Shown in pieces: positions 14,955 to 23,291 of a DNA stretch of 24,188 nt; the stretch's first letter is position 1; every line of letters begins with the position of its first letter. Source of the stretch: Clostridia bacterium (GTDB lineage Bacteria; Bacillota_A; Clostridia; Oscillospirales; CAG-382); NCBI GenBank assembly GCA_017517985.1, contig JAFWWX010000200.1, positions 1 to 24,188 of the forward strand, in the 5' to 3' direction. The notes beneath the pieces were generated by a model. That model did not search any database, had not been told where the DNA came from, and saw nothing but the letters and a program-made list of their open reading frames with translations. The translations under genes were made by a program, and so were the position numbers.

Positions 14955-15182
14955 TCAGAGATTTTTCTCAACGTAATCAGCTATTTCTTCAAGTGAGATA
15001 AGACCTGAAAATTCCTCATCGGAAACGGTGATGCCAAATCCGTCTTCTATTGCCATTGCTATGTCAACCTTGTCCATAGGTGTTGTGCAAAAATCTTCAA
15101 GTATATTTGCATCATCACCAAGCTCACTTTCCTCAAGACCCAACTGCTGTGCAAGAAGCTGTCTGACCTTGTCAATAATCAT
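14955..15182 (-). CDS. acyl-carrier-protein-like protein lacking the phosphopantetheine serine
   Basis: A 75-residue acidic four-helix protein with clear acyl carrier protein similarity: VRQLLAQQLGLEESEL in helix I, ILEDF, then KVDIAMAIEDGFGITVSDEE in helices II-III and SLEEIADYVEKNL at the end. At the place where carrier proteins have Asp-Ser-Leu-Asp, this one reads Thr34-Pro35-Met36-Asp37, so the serine that takes 4'-phosphopantetheine is replaced by proline. It should not be chargeable in the ordinary way. Start ATG at 15182 (MIIDKV) is chosen since further upstream ATG candidates fall in the promoter; GGGAG precedes it. Neighbour mnmA gives no lipid context. A structural or regulatory role, or interaction with a partner enzyme, is possible. 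Confidence 0.8.
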   Translation of the reverse strand: MIIDKVRQLLAQQLGLEESELGDDANILEDFCTTPMDKVDIAMAIEDGFGITVSDEEFSGLISLEEIADYVEKNL

Positions 15183-15233
15183 TTGCGCTTTTTCTCCCTG
15201 TAGTATGTTTTGCTTTTGTTTTTTGCAGACAAT

Positions 15234-15262
15234 ATTATATGCCACAACCCCTAGTTTGTCAA
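15234..15262 (-). promoter_or_regulatory. consensus promoter of the acyl-carrier-like gene and mnmA
   Basis: On the minus strand TTGACA (plus 15257-15262), 17-base spacer, TATAAT (plus 15234-15239): both perfect. Expected start near 15227, about 45 bases before the ATG. Confidence 0.88.
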
Positions 15263-15291
15263 GAGGAAAAGTGCCGTATTTTCGAATAATT

Positions 15292-15315
15292 ATTGTAATA
15301 TTAATTGTAATATTA
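15292..15315. repeat. two tandem copies of a 12-bp AT-rich unit
   Basis: ATTGTAATATTA occurs at 15292-15303 and again immediately at 15304-15315; each contains the palindrome TAATATTA. The pair lies 30 bases upstream of the -35 of the acyl-carrier-like gene and could be an operator or an UP-like element. The remaining bases to 15480 are AT-rich with no other feature seen. Confidence 0.5.
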
Positions 15316-15483
15316 TCAGATGTAAAAAATGTTTTCCGGAATTATGGTAGTCATATTTTATTATTTTTAAGTATCATATTTGCGAAAAAACACAAAAAGA
15401 TTGGAAAATAACACGAAATATAAAGAAAAATACGGAAAATTTATTTTTTAAAAGTATTTTGCCGAAAAAATGCGTATATACTA

Positions 15484-15511
15484 TTGAAAACATTTTTTTC
15501 GAACCTATATG
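15484..15511 (+). promoter_or_regulatory. possible promoter of the dgt-dnaG-rpoD cluster
   Basis: TTGAAA (15484-15489), 16-base spacer, TATATG (15506-15511). It is the best match found before dgt, but only moderate. Confidence 0.4.
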
Positions 15512-15540
15512 GGAAGGAATTTTTGACTTCGGAGGATAAA

Positions 15541-16563
15541 ATGGACTTTTCAAAAGAAATTCTTTACAAGCGTGAAAGGGAGCATTTATGCGAATATGCA
15601 CTTCTCTCGGAGAAAACAAAAGGAAGAGAACGGAAAATACAGGAATGTAGTTTCCGAACGCCCTTCAGACGTGACAGGGACAGAATTATTCATTCCAAGT
15701 CCTTCAGAAGACTTATGCATAAAACTCAGTGCTTTCTTTCTCCTGAAGGAGATCACTACAGAACAAGACTTACCCATACTCTTGAGGTAAACCAGATTGC
15801 CCAGACAATCGCAAGGGCATTAAGACTCAATGAGGATCTGTGTGAAGCTGCAGCACTGGGACACGATCTTGGACATACACCGTTCGGTCACGCCGGCGAA
15901 AGAGTTCTGAACTCCATATGCACAGATGGATTCAGACATAATGAGCAGAGTCTGAGAACCGTTGATATACTTGAAAGAGACGGCGATGGATTAAACCTTA
16001 CATATGAGGTTCGTGACAGTATACTTTGTCATACCGGTAAAAAGGCAGCAGATACCCTTGAAGGAAAAATTATAAAATATGCTGACAGAATTGCATATAT
16101 CAATCACGATATTGATGATGCGATACGTGGCGGTGTTATATCCATAGCTGATGTTCCTAAAGGGCTTTGCGATATTCTGGGTCACAGTCACGGTGCAAGA
16201 ATAGATACAATGGTAAGAAGTGTTATTGAAGCCTCTGAAAAGACATTTAAAAATGGCAGTCCTGACATTGTAATGGAGGATGAAATTTCAAAGGCGACAG
16301 ATAGTCTTCGTGACTTTATGTTTGAAAACGTATATTTCAATCCGGTAGCTAAGAGCGAGGAGTCAAAGGCGTGTGATATGATAGAATCGCTTTACCACTA
16401 TTTTGTGAAAAATCCTGACAAAATATCCGAGGAATACAAAAAATATCTTTCGGATTATTCCGTTCCGCGAGTTGTGTGTGACTATATTGCCGGAATGACG
16501 GACAGATATGCCGTATCAGTTTATGAAAATATCTTTGTACCAAAGGTGTGGGCAAAGAGATAA
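15541..16563 (+). CDS. dgt: deoxyguanosinetriphosphate triphosphohydrolase-like HD protein
   Basis: HD-domain dNTPase that in its family removes triphosphate from dGTP or other dNTPs and so affects nucleotide pools. The 340 residues match the short Gram-positive type. The HD metal ligands are His79 (TRLTHTLEV), His108-Asp109 (ALGHDLGHTPFGH) and Asp182 (KYADRIAYINHDID); the N-terminal substrate-binding stretch FRRDRDRIIHSKSFRRL is also typical. ATG at 15541 is preferred because GGAGG lies just upstream; an earlier in-frame TTG has no such site. It is the first gene of the dgt-dnaG-rpoD order common in Clostridia, 40 bases ahead of dnaG. Substrate preference cannot be read here. Confidence 0.93.
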   Translation: MDFSKEILYKREREHLCEYALLSEKTKGRERKIQECSFRTPFRRDRDRIIHSKSFRRLMHKTQCFLSPEGDHYRTRLTHTLEVNQIAQTIARALRLNEDLCEAAALGHDLGHTPFGHAGERVLNSICTDGFRHNEQSLRTVDILERDGDGLNLTYEVRDSILCHTGKKAADTLEGKIIKYADRIAYINHDIDDAIRGGVISIADVPKGLCDILGHSHGARIDTMVRSVIEASEKTFKNGSPDIVMEDEISKATDSLRDFMFENVYFNPVAKSEESKACDMIESLYHYFVKNPDKISEEYKKYLSDYSVPRVVCDYIAGMTDRYAVSVYENIFVPKVWAKR

Positions 16564-16603
16564 ATAATTAATTAAAGTAAAATTAGACAGAGGAGGTGAA
16601 AAT

Positions 16604-18427
16604 ATGGCTTACCCGAAATCTTTTATAGATGAACTTAAAATGAGGAACAATATTGTTGACACAATCGGAAGATATGTTGACCTGAAAAGAGCCGGTAGCA
16701 ATATGTCGGGGCTTTGTCCGTTCCATTCGGAAAGAACACCGTCATTTACCGTATTTCAGGATAACTTCCATTGCTTTGGCTGCGGTGCGGGCGGCGATGT
16801 TATCACCTTTACAATGAAAATAGAAAATCTTGATTACAGAGGCGCAATAGAGCTATTAGCACAAAGGGCAGGAATACCTGTTCCGCAGGATAGCGGTTTT
16901 GTTCCTCAGAAAAAGGAAATTCTTTCCCGCGAGAGGGGCCTTTTGATGAATAAGCTTGCCGCGCGTCATTTCTATGAAAATCTTATGCATGCACCGGAGG
17001 CGCAGGCAGCAAGAGATTATATCGTCAGTAGGAAAATTGACGGTGCAACAATGAGAAGATTTGGTCTTGGATTTGCCAAAAATAGCTTTGATGACCTTAT
17101 GAAATACCTTCTCTCGCAAGGTTTTACAAAAGAGGAAATGAAAGAAGGCTTTCTTTGCGGAATATCACAAAAAGGAAACTATTATGACATATTCCGTAAC
17201 AGAATAATGATTCCGATAATAGATTTAACCGGAAATATTGTTGCGTTTGGTGGCAGAGTTATGGACGATTCAAAGCCGAAATACCTAAATAGCTCAGATA
17301 CACCGGTTTTTAAAAAAAGCAAGAACCTTTTTGCGATGAATTTTGCAAAAAATGCAGTTCTTGGCGATAAAGGCAGGGAAGACGGAGTTTCAGGGTCAGT
17401 TCCCGATATGACAGGCAAACTTATAATGTGCGAAGGATATATGGATGTTATAGCGCTTCACCAGGCAGGCTTTACAAATGCTGTTGCAACTCTCGGAACT
17501 GCAATAACCCAGGAGCACGCAAGGTTTGTTTCAAGGTATGCAAAGACAGTTTATCTTGCGTATGACTCGGATAATGCAGGAAAAAATGCAACCCGTAAAG
17601 CAATAAATCTTCTTTCCGAGGTTGGTGTTGACGCAAAGGTCATAAATATTGTAGGAGCAAAGGACCCTGATGAATACATAAAAAAATACGGAAATGCCGC
17701 ATTCTCAAGATTGCTTGACGGATCTGTGGGTCAGATTGACTACAGACTGGGGGAAATACTTAAAAAATACAATATGGAAATTTCCGAGGAAAAGGAAAGG
17801 GCTGTTCTGGAATGTTGTACAATGCTTTCCGAGGTTTTTCCGGAGTACAGAAGGGAAATATATATTGGGAGGCTTTGTGACATAACAAAGGTCTCAAAGC
17901 AAAGTGTAGAAATCGCAATAAGACGATTGGAGCGAAAAAAAGGCGCCGTACAAAATCAGAAGTTTACAAGAGAAGCCATTGATGAAATGCGAAGATTCAA
18001 TGACAAAATAAATCCGGACGCAATGAAGTATCCAAAGGCGTGCGAGCTTGAGGAACGCATTCTTGGAATCCTTATGCTTTATCCGGAACATATCGGCATA
18101 GCGAAGGAAAAAGTTTCCAATGAGGATTTTCTGACCGAGTTTAATAAACTTGTATATGCAAAACTTCTAGATCTTTATGAATCCGACAGATTTGACCTGT
18201 CGTATCTCAATGAATATTTCAATCCCGATCAGATGGGACGGATTCACGGTATAGCTAAAAAGCGAAGACTTGTGACAGCAAATGGCGAACAAACGCTGCT
18301 TGAAGCGATAAACCAGCTGGTTCTGGAAAAGCAAAGAGTTGCGCTTAATAAACCGGATGCAGACTGGATGGAGAAAATAAACGCAAACAAGAAAAAACAT
18401 GGTGTATCCGATAAAAAAGACGGATAG
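16604..18427 (+). CDS. dnaG: DNA primase
   Basis: Synthesises the RNA primers of replication and works with the DnaB helicase. The 607 residues follow the usual layout: an N-terminal CHC2 zinc finger (Cys38, His41, Cys57, Cys60), a RNA-polymerase domain with TOPRIM motifs Glu277 in CEGYMDVIALHQ and Asp321/Asp323 in YDSDNAG, and a C-terminal helicase-binding region from about residue 440 that is less conserved. AGGAGGTG precedes the ATG. It sits between dgt and rpoD, the classical macromolecular-synthesis order in which ribosomal protein S21 is missing, as expected for this group. Confidence 0.97.
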   Translation: MAYPKSFIDELKMRNNIVDTIGRYVDLKRAGSNMSGLCPFHSERTPSFTVFQDNFHCFGCGAGGDVITFTMKIENLDYRGAIELLAQRAGIPVPQDSGFVPQKKEILSRERGLLMNKLAARHFYENLMHAPEAQAARDYIVSRKIDGATMRRFGLGFAKNSFDDLMKYLLSQGFTKEEMKEGFLCGISQKGNYYDIFRNRIMIPIIDLTGNIVAFGGRVMDDSKPKYLNSSDTPVFKKSKNLFAMNFAKNAVLGDKGREDGVSGSVPDMTGKLIMCEGYMDVIALHQAGFTNAVATLGTAITQEHARFVSRYAKTVYLAYDSDNAGKNATRKAINLLSEVGVDAKVINIVGAKDPDEYIKKYGNAAFSRLLDGSVGQIDYRLGEILKKYNMEISEEKERAVLECCTMLSEVFPEYRREIYIGRLCDITKVSKQSVEIAIRRLERKKGAVQNQKFTREAIDEMRRFNDKINPDAMKYPKACELEERILGILMLYPEHIGIAKEKVSNEDFLTEFNKLVYAKLLDLYESDRFDLSYLNEYFNPDQMGRIHGIAKKRRLVTANGEQTLLEAINQLVLEKQRVALNKPDADWMEKINANKKKHGVSDKKDG

Positions 18428-18508
18428 AAGTCTTGGATAAGTACAAAAAAATAAAAACTACTAAAATACAGTAAATTAATACATTTACGAAAGGAAAAGG
18501 TAAAAATT

Positions 18509-19834
18509 ATGGAAAAGAAAAAGAAGGAAGAGATAATGCAGGAGGAAACCGTGGTAGTCGCTGAGCAGGATGCACAGGAAGAAGTTGCTTCCGAAAAGCC
18601 GAAAAGAGGCGGCAGAAGAAAAGTTGCTGTAAAGAATGCTGAAGATGTTGTTCAGCCGGAGGAAGTATCTGAAGAAAAGGACCCCTTTGAGCAGGCCGAC
18701 CAGGAGATAGAGGAACAACATAAGCGCAAATCCCTTGAAAGCTTTGAAAAAAGACACGATGTAAGAGACCTTATTGCCAGAGGCAAGGCGAAGGGTAAAC
18801 TTACAAGTAACGAGATTTTTGAAATCATTGACGAAGCTGATTGTGATGTTGAGCAGATGGAGAAAATTTACGAAACTCTTGAGAGCAACGGCATTGAAGT
18901 TACAGGATACCTTGATGAAGACCCCACAAAGCTCACATCTGTTGAAAACCTTGATGCATACGAAAGCGATGAGGATAATGATACACTTACAACAGAGGGA
19001 ATTATAGTTGATGACCCGGTAAGAATGTATCTTAAAGAAATTGGTAAGGTTGAGCTTCTTGATTCCGACAGGGAAATTGAGCTTGCAGAAAAAATGGCAA
19101 ACGGCGATGAGGAAGCAAAGAATATTCTTGTTGAAAGCAATCTTCGTCTTGTTGTTTCCATAGCAAAGAGATATGTGGGCAGAGGTATGTTCTTCCTTGA
19201 CCTTATTCAGGAAGGAAACCTCGGTCTTATGAAGGCTGTTGAGAAGTTTGACTATACAAAGGGATATAAGTTCTCGACATATGCTACCTGGTGGATTCGT
19301 CAGGCTATAACAAGAGCAATCGCTGACCAGGCAAGAACTATCAGAATCCCTGTTCATATGGTTGAAACAATAAATAAGGTTTTGAGAGTATCAAGACAGC
19401 TTCTTCAAGAGCTTGGCCGTGAGGCAACAACAGAGGAAATTGCCGCTGAAATGAATATGACTCCTGAACGTGTAAGAGATATTATGAAACTTGCACAGGA
19501 GCCGGTATCACTAGAAACTCCCATTGGTGAGGAAGAAGACAGCCACCTTGGCGACTTTATACCCGATGACGATGCTCCGGCACCTCAGGACAGTGCATCC
19601 TATACACTTCTTAAGGAAGAAATTGCGGAGGTTCTTCATACACTTACTCCCAGAGAAGAAGCGGTTTTAAGACTTAGATTCGGTCTTGATGACGGTCACA
19701 CAAGAACACTTGAAGAGGTTGGCGAAGTATTCCAAATTACCCGTGAAAGAATCAGACAGATAGAGGCAAAGGCTCTGCGCAAACTGCGTCACCCTTCACG
19801 TTCAAAGAGACTCAAGGACTTCCTTGATATGTAA
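18509..19834 (+). CDS. rpoD: primary RNA polymerase sigma factor
   Basis: Housekeeping sigma-70 (SigA). The 441 residues have a charged, Glu-rich N-terminal extension (about 1-75), a region 1.1-like helical part, then region 1.2 ([17 protein letters not shown]), region 2 with the -10-binding [26 protein letters not shown] stretch, region 3 ([20 protein letters not shown]) and region 4.2 with the helix-turn-helix [19 protein letters not shown]. The nearly perfect TTGACA/TATAAT boxes elsewhere in the window fit its regulon. AAAGGAAAAGG precedes the ATG; an alternative ATG nine codons further on would remove only charged residues. It follows dnaG by 81 bases. Confidence 0.98.
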   Translation: MEKKKKEEIMQEETVVVAEQDAQEEVASEKPKRGGRRKVAVKNAEDVVQPEEVSEEKDPFEQADQEIEEQHKRKSLESFEKRHDVRDLIARGKAKGKLTSNEIFEIIDEADCDVEQMEKIYETLESNGIEVTGYLDEDPTKLTSVENLDAYESDEDNDTLTTEGIIVDDPVRMYLKEIGKVELLDSDREIELAEKMANGDEEAKNILVESNLRLVVSIAKRYVGRGMFFLDLIQEGNLGLMKAVEKFDYTKGYKFSTYATWWIRQAITRAIADQARTIRIPVHMVETINKVLRVSRQLLQELGREATTEEIAAEMNMTPERVRDIMKLAQEPVSLETPIGEEEDSHLGDFIPDDDAPAPQDSASYTLLKEEIAEVLHTLTPREEAVLRLRFGLDDGHTRTLEEVGEVFQITRERIRQIEAKALRKLRHPSRSKRLKDFLDM

Positions 19835-19857
19835 TTAGATTTTTCAAGAGGAAAGTA

Positions 19858-20547
19858 ATGGCTAAAATAGGAATTATCGGTGCAATGAACAGCGAGGTTA
19901 CAACCTACTGTGATATTTTCACCGCGGAAAAAACAAAAATAGACGGTATATACAAGGCTTTTGTGTCCGGACACGAGGTGTATATATGCGAGAGTGGAAT
20001 AGGAAAGGTCAATGCGGCAATTTCCGCACAAAGACTTGTTGATATATTTGAGGTAGAGTATCTTATAAACTCCGGTGTTGCGGGATGCCTTACAAAGGAG
20101 CTTTCAACCTGCGATGCGGTTATAGCAAAAGAGCTTACATATCACGATTTCACACCCCTTGACATACTTGAGAGAAATAGTCCCTATACATCAAGATTCA
20201 AGGCTGATGGTAAACTTATAAAGATAGCAGAAAAAGCCTGTGAAGAACTTATATCAGGCGGCGAGAATTTTAAGTATATCGTAGGAAATGTTGTGTCCGG
20301 CGACTGTTTTATAAATGACGGAAATAAGGCGAAGCAGCTTCGCGAGGACTTTGATGCTTTTTGTACCGAAATGGAAGGGGCGGCAATAGCGCACGTCGCT
20401 GTTGTCAATAAAATTCCATTTGCTGTAATAAGAACAGCATCCGACTTTGCTGATGAAAATGCGGATATATCCTTTGATGAACTTGAAAAGATTGCGGCAA
20501 AGCGTGCAAGCTACATTGTTTCAAAAATGCTTGAATCAATTGTCTGA
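19858..20547 (+). CDS. mtnN: 5'-methylthioadenosine/S-adenosylhomocysteine nucleosidase
   Basis: Cleaves adenine from methylthioadenosine and S-adenosylhomocysteine, recycling by-products of methylation, polyamine and radical SAM chemistry; 5'-deoxyadenosine is also a known substrate in this family, which suits an organism with radical SAM enzymes. The 229 residues align along the length with the Escherichia coli enzyme. The catalytic acid is Glu13 (GAMNSEV), the ribose ligands are Met172-Glu173 (TEMEGAAIAHV), and the catalytic aspartate is Asp196 (RTASDFAD). AGAGGAAAG precedes the ATG. It lies 23 bases after rpoD and is probably cotranscribed. Confidence 0.95.
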   Translation: MAKIGIIGAMNSEVTTYCDIFTAEKTKIDGIYKAFVSGHEVYICESGIGKVNAAISAQRLVDIFEVEYLINSGVAGCLTKELSTCDAVIAKELTYHDFTPLDILERNSPYTSRFKADGKLIKIAEKACEELISGGENFKYIVGNVVSGDCFINDGNKAKQLREDFDAFCTEMEGAAIAHVAVVNKIPFAVIRTASDFADENADISFDELEKIAAKRASYIVSKMLESIV

Positions 20548-20582
20548 TATGCAATAAACCTTGTTTTTTGGGAAATATAAAA

Positions 20583-20608
20583 AGGGAACGGCAAAAAAGT
20601 CGTTCCCT
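20583..20608. other. hairpin after mtnN with its T-tract on the minus strand
   Basis: AGGGAACG (20583-20590) pairs perfectly with CGTTCCCT (20601-20608). On the plus strand no T-run follows; on the minus strand CCCTTTTTATATTT follows. It would terminate an antisense transcript, or act as an mRNA stabiliser for mtnN. Confidence 0.5.
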
Positions 20609-20646
20609 CAAAGATTTAAGGCATATTGTGAAAGGATGTAGAAGTT

Positions 20647-21540
20647 TTGTACGAGCTTGTAAAACTTGGTGAAAAAACATATTTTGTTGACTGTCCGTCA
20701 AGAATCGGAATATATAAAATAAATGAAGCAGATGTCTGCCTTGTTGACTCCGGCAATAGTGCGGAAACTGGCAAGAAAGTGCTGAAGATATGTCGTGAGC
20801 AGGGCTGGAGAATAACCCATATTGTCAATACACACGCCCACGCAGACCATGTCGGTGGGAATGCTGTAATGCAAGACAGAACCGGATGTACTATACTTGC
20901 AAACGAAAGGGATTTATGCCAGATAAACCATCCGACTCTCAACAACAGCTATACCTTTGGAGCAAGACCTGTAAAAGAGCTTAACAATAAGTTTATGCTT
21001 GCGGAAAAATCAACGGCACAGCAGATAACTGAGGATAATATCCCAAATGGACTTTCCTTTGAGGTGTATCCCGGTCACGCCTTTGACCAGATTGCAGTTA
21101 TCTGTGACGACGGAACAGTATTTACGGGAGATATTCTCTGCGGTGCGGATATAATAGAGAAATATCATATATTCTTCATTCAGGACCCGGATATATATAT
21201 TGAATCGGCAAAGAGAATTTGTGATACCGAAGCGAGAGTATTCTGTGCTGCACATTATTCACCCATATACTCTAAAGAAGAACTGATACAACTTGCACAG
21301 TATAATATATCAAAAATATATGAGCAGTTTGCGCTTATTAAAAGAATATGCAACGAGGGCAAAAATTTTGAAACGGTTATGAAGGAAATGCTTGATTTCT
21401 ATAATCTTAAGCTGTCCTTTAACCAGTATGCAATTGCTGGAAGCACTATCAGAGGATTTCTGAGCTGTCTTCACGATAAAGGAGAGCTTGACGCTTATTT
21501 TGAGGACAACTTCCTTTTTTGGAAAACAGTAAAGAGTTGA
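20647..21540 (+). CDS. metallo-beta-lactamase-fold hydrolase
   Basis: A 297-residue MBL-fold protein. The metal-binding motif HAHADH (in NTHAHADHVGG) is followed by the ligands in VYPGHAFDQIA, FTGDILCG and AAHYSP. The fold covers about residues 1-205; the C-terminal ~90 residues are helical and resemble the winged-helix-like tails in glyoxalase II-like and cyclase-associated MBL hydrolases. The frame starts at TTG 20647 with AAAGGA ten bases upstream; no ATG is available nearby. It lies about 100 bases after mtnN and 66 before nadE on the same strand. Substrate unknown; hydrolysis of a thioester, lactone or phosphodiester are all possible. Confidence 0.85.
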   Translation: MYELVKLGEKTYFVDCPSRIGIYKINEADVCLVDSGNSAETGKKVLKICREQGWRITHIVNTHAHADHVGGNAVMQDRTGCTILANERDLCQINHPTLNNSYTFGARPVKELNNKFMLAEKSTAQQITEDNIPNGLSFEVYPGHAFDQIAVICDDGTVFTGDILCGADIIEKYHIFFIQDPDIYIESAKRICDTEARVFCAAHYSPIYSKEELIQLAQYNISKIYEQFALIKRICNEGKNFETVMKEMLDFYNLKLSFNQYAIAGSTIRGFLSCLHDKGELDAYFEDNFLFWKTVKS

Positions 21541-21606
21541 TGCGAAGTTTTAAGTTTGAAAGCTTTGCGACAATTCAAAATAATAAACTAAATTTGGAGA
21601 ATAAAA

Positions 21607-22356
21607 ATGAAAAAGTATAAATTTACTCCGGAAAAAGCGACAAATGCGTGTGTTGAGTGGATTCGAGATTGGTTTGAGAAAAACGGAAAGGGATGTCCTG
21701 CGGTACTTGGAATATCCGGGGGGAAGGACAGCTCGGTTGCAGCGGCTTTGTGTGTCAAGGCTCTTGGTAGGGAAAATGTAGTAGGTGTTCTTATGCCAAG
21801 AGGCGAGCAGTTTGATATTGATTTTTCCCACGGAATATGCGAATTTCTCGGAATAAAAAGTTATACAGTCAACATCGGTGAATGTACTGATGCACTTACA
21901 AGGGAAATAGAAAAGAGCATCGACTTTACAGATGCAGCGAAAATAAATCTCCCCCCAAGAATCAGAATGTCGACGGTTTATGCCGTGTGTCAGTGTATTG
22001 GTGGCAGGGTAGTAAACACTTGTAATGCGTCGGAGGACTATGTTGGATATTCCACACGCTATGGCGATTCGGTTGGAGATTTTTCGCCAATGTCCTGTTT
22101 TACTGTTCAGGAGGTAAAAGCGATAGGACGCTACCTTGGTATTCCTGAAAAATATATTGAAAAACCTCCGATAGATGGACTTTCCGGTTCTACCGACGAG
22201 GATAGACTCGGATTTACTTATGCTGAACTTGACGCATATATACGAGAGGGAATAGAACCCTCAACACCGGAAATTAAAGCGAAGATTGACAGGCTTCACG
22301 AAATTAATCTTTTTAAGCTTTCGTATATGCCTTGTTTTGATTATCATGAGGAATAA
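21607..22356 (+). CDS. nadE: ammonia-dependent NAD synthetase
   Basis: Amidates nicotinic acid adenine dinucleotide to NAD with ATP and ammonia. The 249 residues contain the PP-loop SGGKDSS (residues 37-43), the NTCNASEDYVGYSTRYGDSVGDFSP-type substrate stretch with its conserved Asn and Asp, and DGLSGSTDEDRLGFTYAELD near the end. No glutaminase domain is attached, so ammonia must be supplied freely. TTGGAGA precedes the ATG. It is the last gene of the plus-strand run; a hairpin at 22394-22428 separates it from the converging AraC-family gene. Confidence 0.95.
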   Translation: MKKYKFTPEKATNACVEWIRDWFEKNGKGCPAVLGISGGKDSSVAAALCVKALGRENVVGVLMPRGEQFDIDFSHGICEFLGIKSYTVNIGECTDALTREIEKSIDFTDAAKINLPPRIRMSTVYAVCQCIGGRVVNTCNASEDYVGYSTRYGDSVGDFSPMSCFTVQEVKAIGRYLGIPEKYIEKPPIDGLSGSTDEDRLGFTYAELDAYIREGIEPSTPEIKAKIDRLHEINLFKLSYMPCFDYHEE

Positions 22357-22393
22357 TCATGGCGGATTGAGTTATATAAATAATTGGATTTTA

Positions 22394-22428
22394 AAAGGGT
22401 GGACACCTCCTGGGAGGGTTCACCCTTT
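22394..22428. terminator. shared terminator between nadE and the AraC-family gene
   Basis: AAAGGGTG (22394-22401) pairs perfectly with CACCCTTT (22421-22428), with an inner CCTCC/GGGAGG helix. The minus-strand tail TTTTAAAATCC suits the AraC gene better than the plus tail GTTGTAT. Confidence 0.75.
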
Positions 22429-22455
22429 GTTGTATAAATACAGGTATACTTATGA

Positions 22456-23277
22456 TTATTCATAGTCTGCTTTTATGTGTGCAGCTCTGGGACTTTCCCC
22501 GTATGTTTTTTTATACATTTTTGAGAAAGCAAAGGCATCCTCGTAGCCTATCAGAAAGGCGGTTTCTTTGACGCTTACCCCTTTTTTCAAAAGTTCCGAG
22601 GCTTTGTTCATTCTCAGATTTATTATGTAATTCTGTACTGAAATACCGTGTTTCTTTTTGAACAGCCGTGAAAAGTAGCTTCTTTCAAGTCCAAAAAAAT
22701 CTGCGATTTCGGCAACGGATATATTTCTGGCAAAATTCTGATTTATATATATTACTGCTTCGGTTGCAACATCCGGTGCCATTCTGCGCGGTTTGTTAAA
22801 AACCTCATCATAAAGCAAATAAAGCTTTGAAATTACAAATTCCGGAGTTATGCTTCCACATTCTGCACGTTCTATTGTCTCTGTAAAGATAGACTCGGTT
22901 TTTATTTTAAAAACAGGACATTGGAGATCTCTGAATTTTCCTCCAAAGCTGTCGGAGGAAAAAGAAATCCAAAAGCAGTGCCACGGATCATCAATGTCGG
23001 CACAGTAATAGTTTTCCTCGCCTTCGTTTATTAAAAAAGCATCACCTCGTGAAAGATTATATACTTTACCGTCTTTTTCAAAGGTGCCTTTGCCGGAATA
23101 AACATAATGAATGAGCGAAAATTGTCTTACTTCGTCCCAACTGTGTCCGGGCTTACATTGCTCGTGCCCGTAGTCTATTGGAAGAATGTGTGAAAATGCC
23201 GGTTTTCTTAAAAAATTCTGTCGTAATTTCCACTTGCGCGCCTCTTCTATTTTACCTTTTTTTATATGTTTTTTCAA
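22456..23277 (-). CDS. AraC-family transcriptional regulator with cupin-like sensor domain
   Basis: A 273-residue regulator. The N-terminal part (about 30-150) has the AraC_binding cupin pattern, with QFSLIHYVYSGKGTF and LSRGDAFLINEGEENYYCADIDDPWHCFWISF, suited to binding a sugar or other small ligand. The C-terminal ~100 residues hold two helix-turn-helix units (NISVAEIADFFGLERSYFSRLFKKKHGISVQNYI-type and VKETAFLIGYEDAFAFSKMYKKTYGESP). The start is TTG at 23277: AGGAGG lies eight bases upstream on the minus strand and no better ATG exists. The first 20 residues are very rich in Lys. No sugar-utilisation gene is adjacent in the window, so the target is unknown; the frame opposite its start is discussed separately. 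Confidence 0.92.
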   Translation of the reverse strand: MKKHIKKGKIEEARKWKLRQNFLRKPAFSHILPIDYGHEQCKPGHSWDEVRQFSLIHYVYSGKGTFEKDGKVYNLSRGDAFLINEGEENYYCADIDDPWHCFWISFSSDSFGGKFRDLQCPVFKIKTESIFTETIERAECGSITPEFVISKLYLLYDEVFNKPRRMAPDVATEAVIYINQNFARNISVAEIADFFGLERSYFSRLFKKKHGISVQNYIINLRMNKASELLKKGVSVKETAFLIGYEDAFAFSKMYKKTYGESPRAAHIKADYE

Positions 23278-23291
23278 GGTATATTCCTCCT

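Noticed and set aside
18485..19357. Long minus-strand open frame opposite rpoD
   Set aside because: It is the antisense shadow of rpoD, has no ribosome site and no recognisable domain, and its composition follows the codon bias of the sense gene.
23196..23291. In-frame ATG at 23196 as the true start of the surface protein
   Set aside because: It lies antisense inside the AraC coding region, its hydrophobic look comes from AAA-rich lysine codons on the other strand, and only a poorly spaced GGAAG precedes it. It cannot be excluded entirely.
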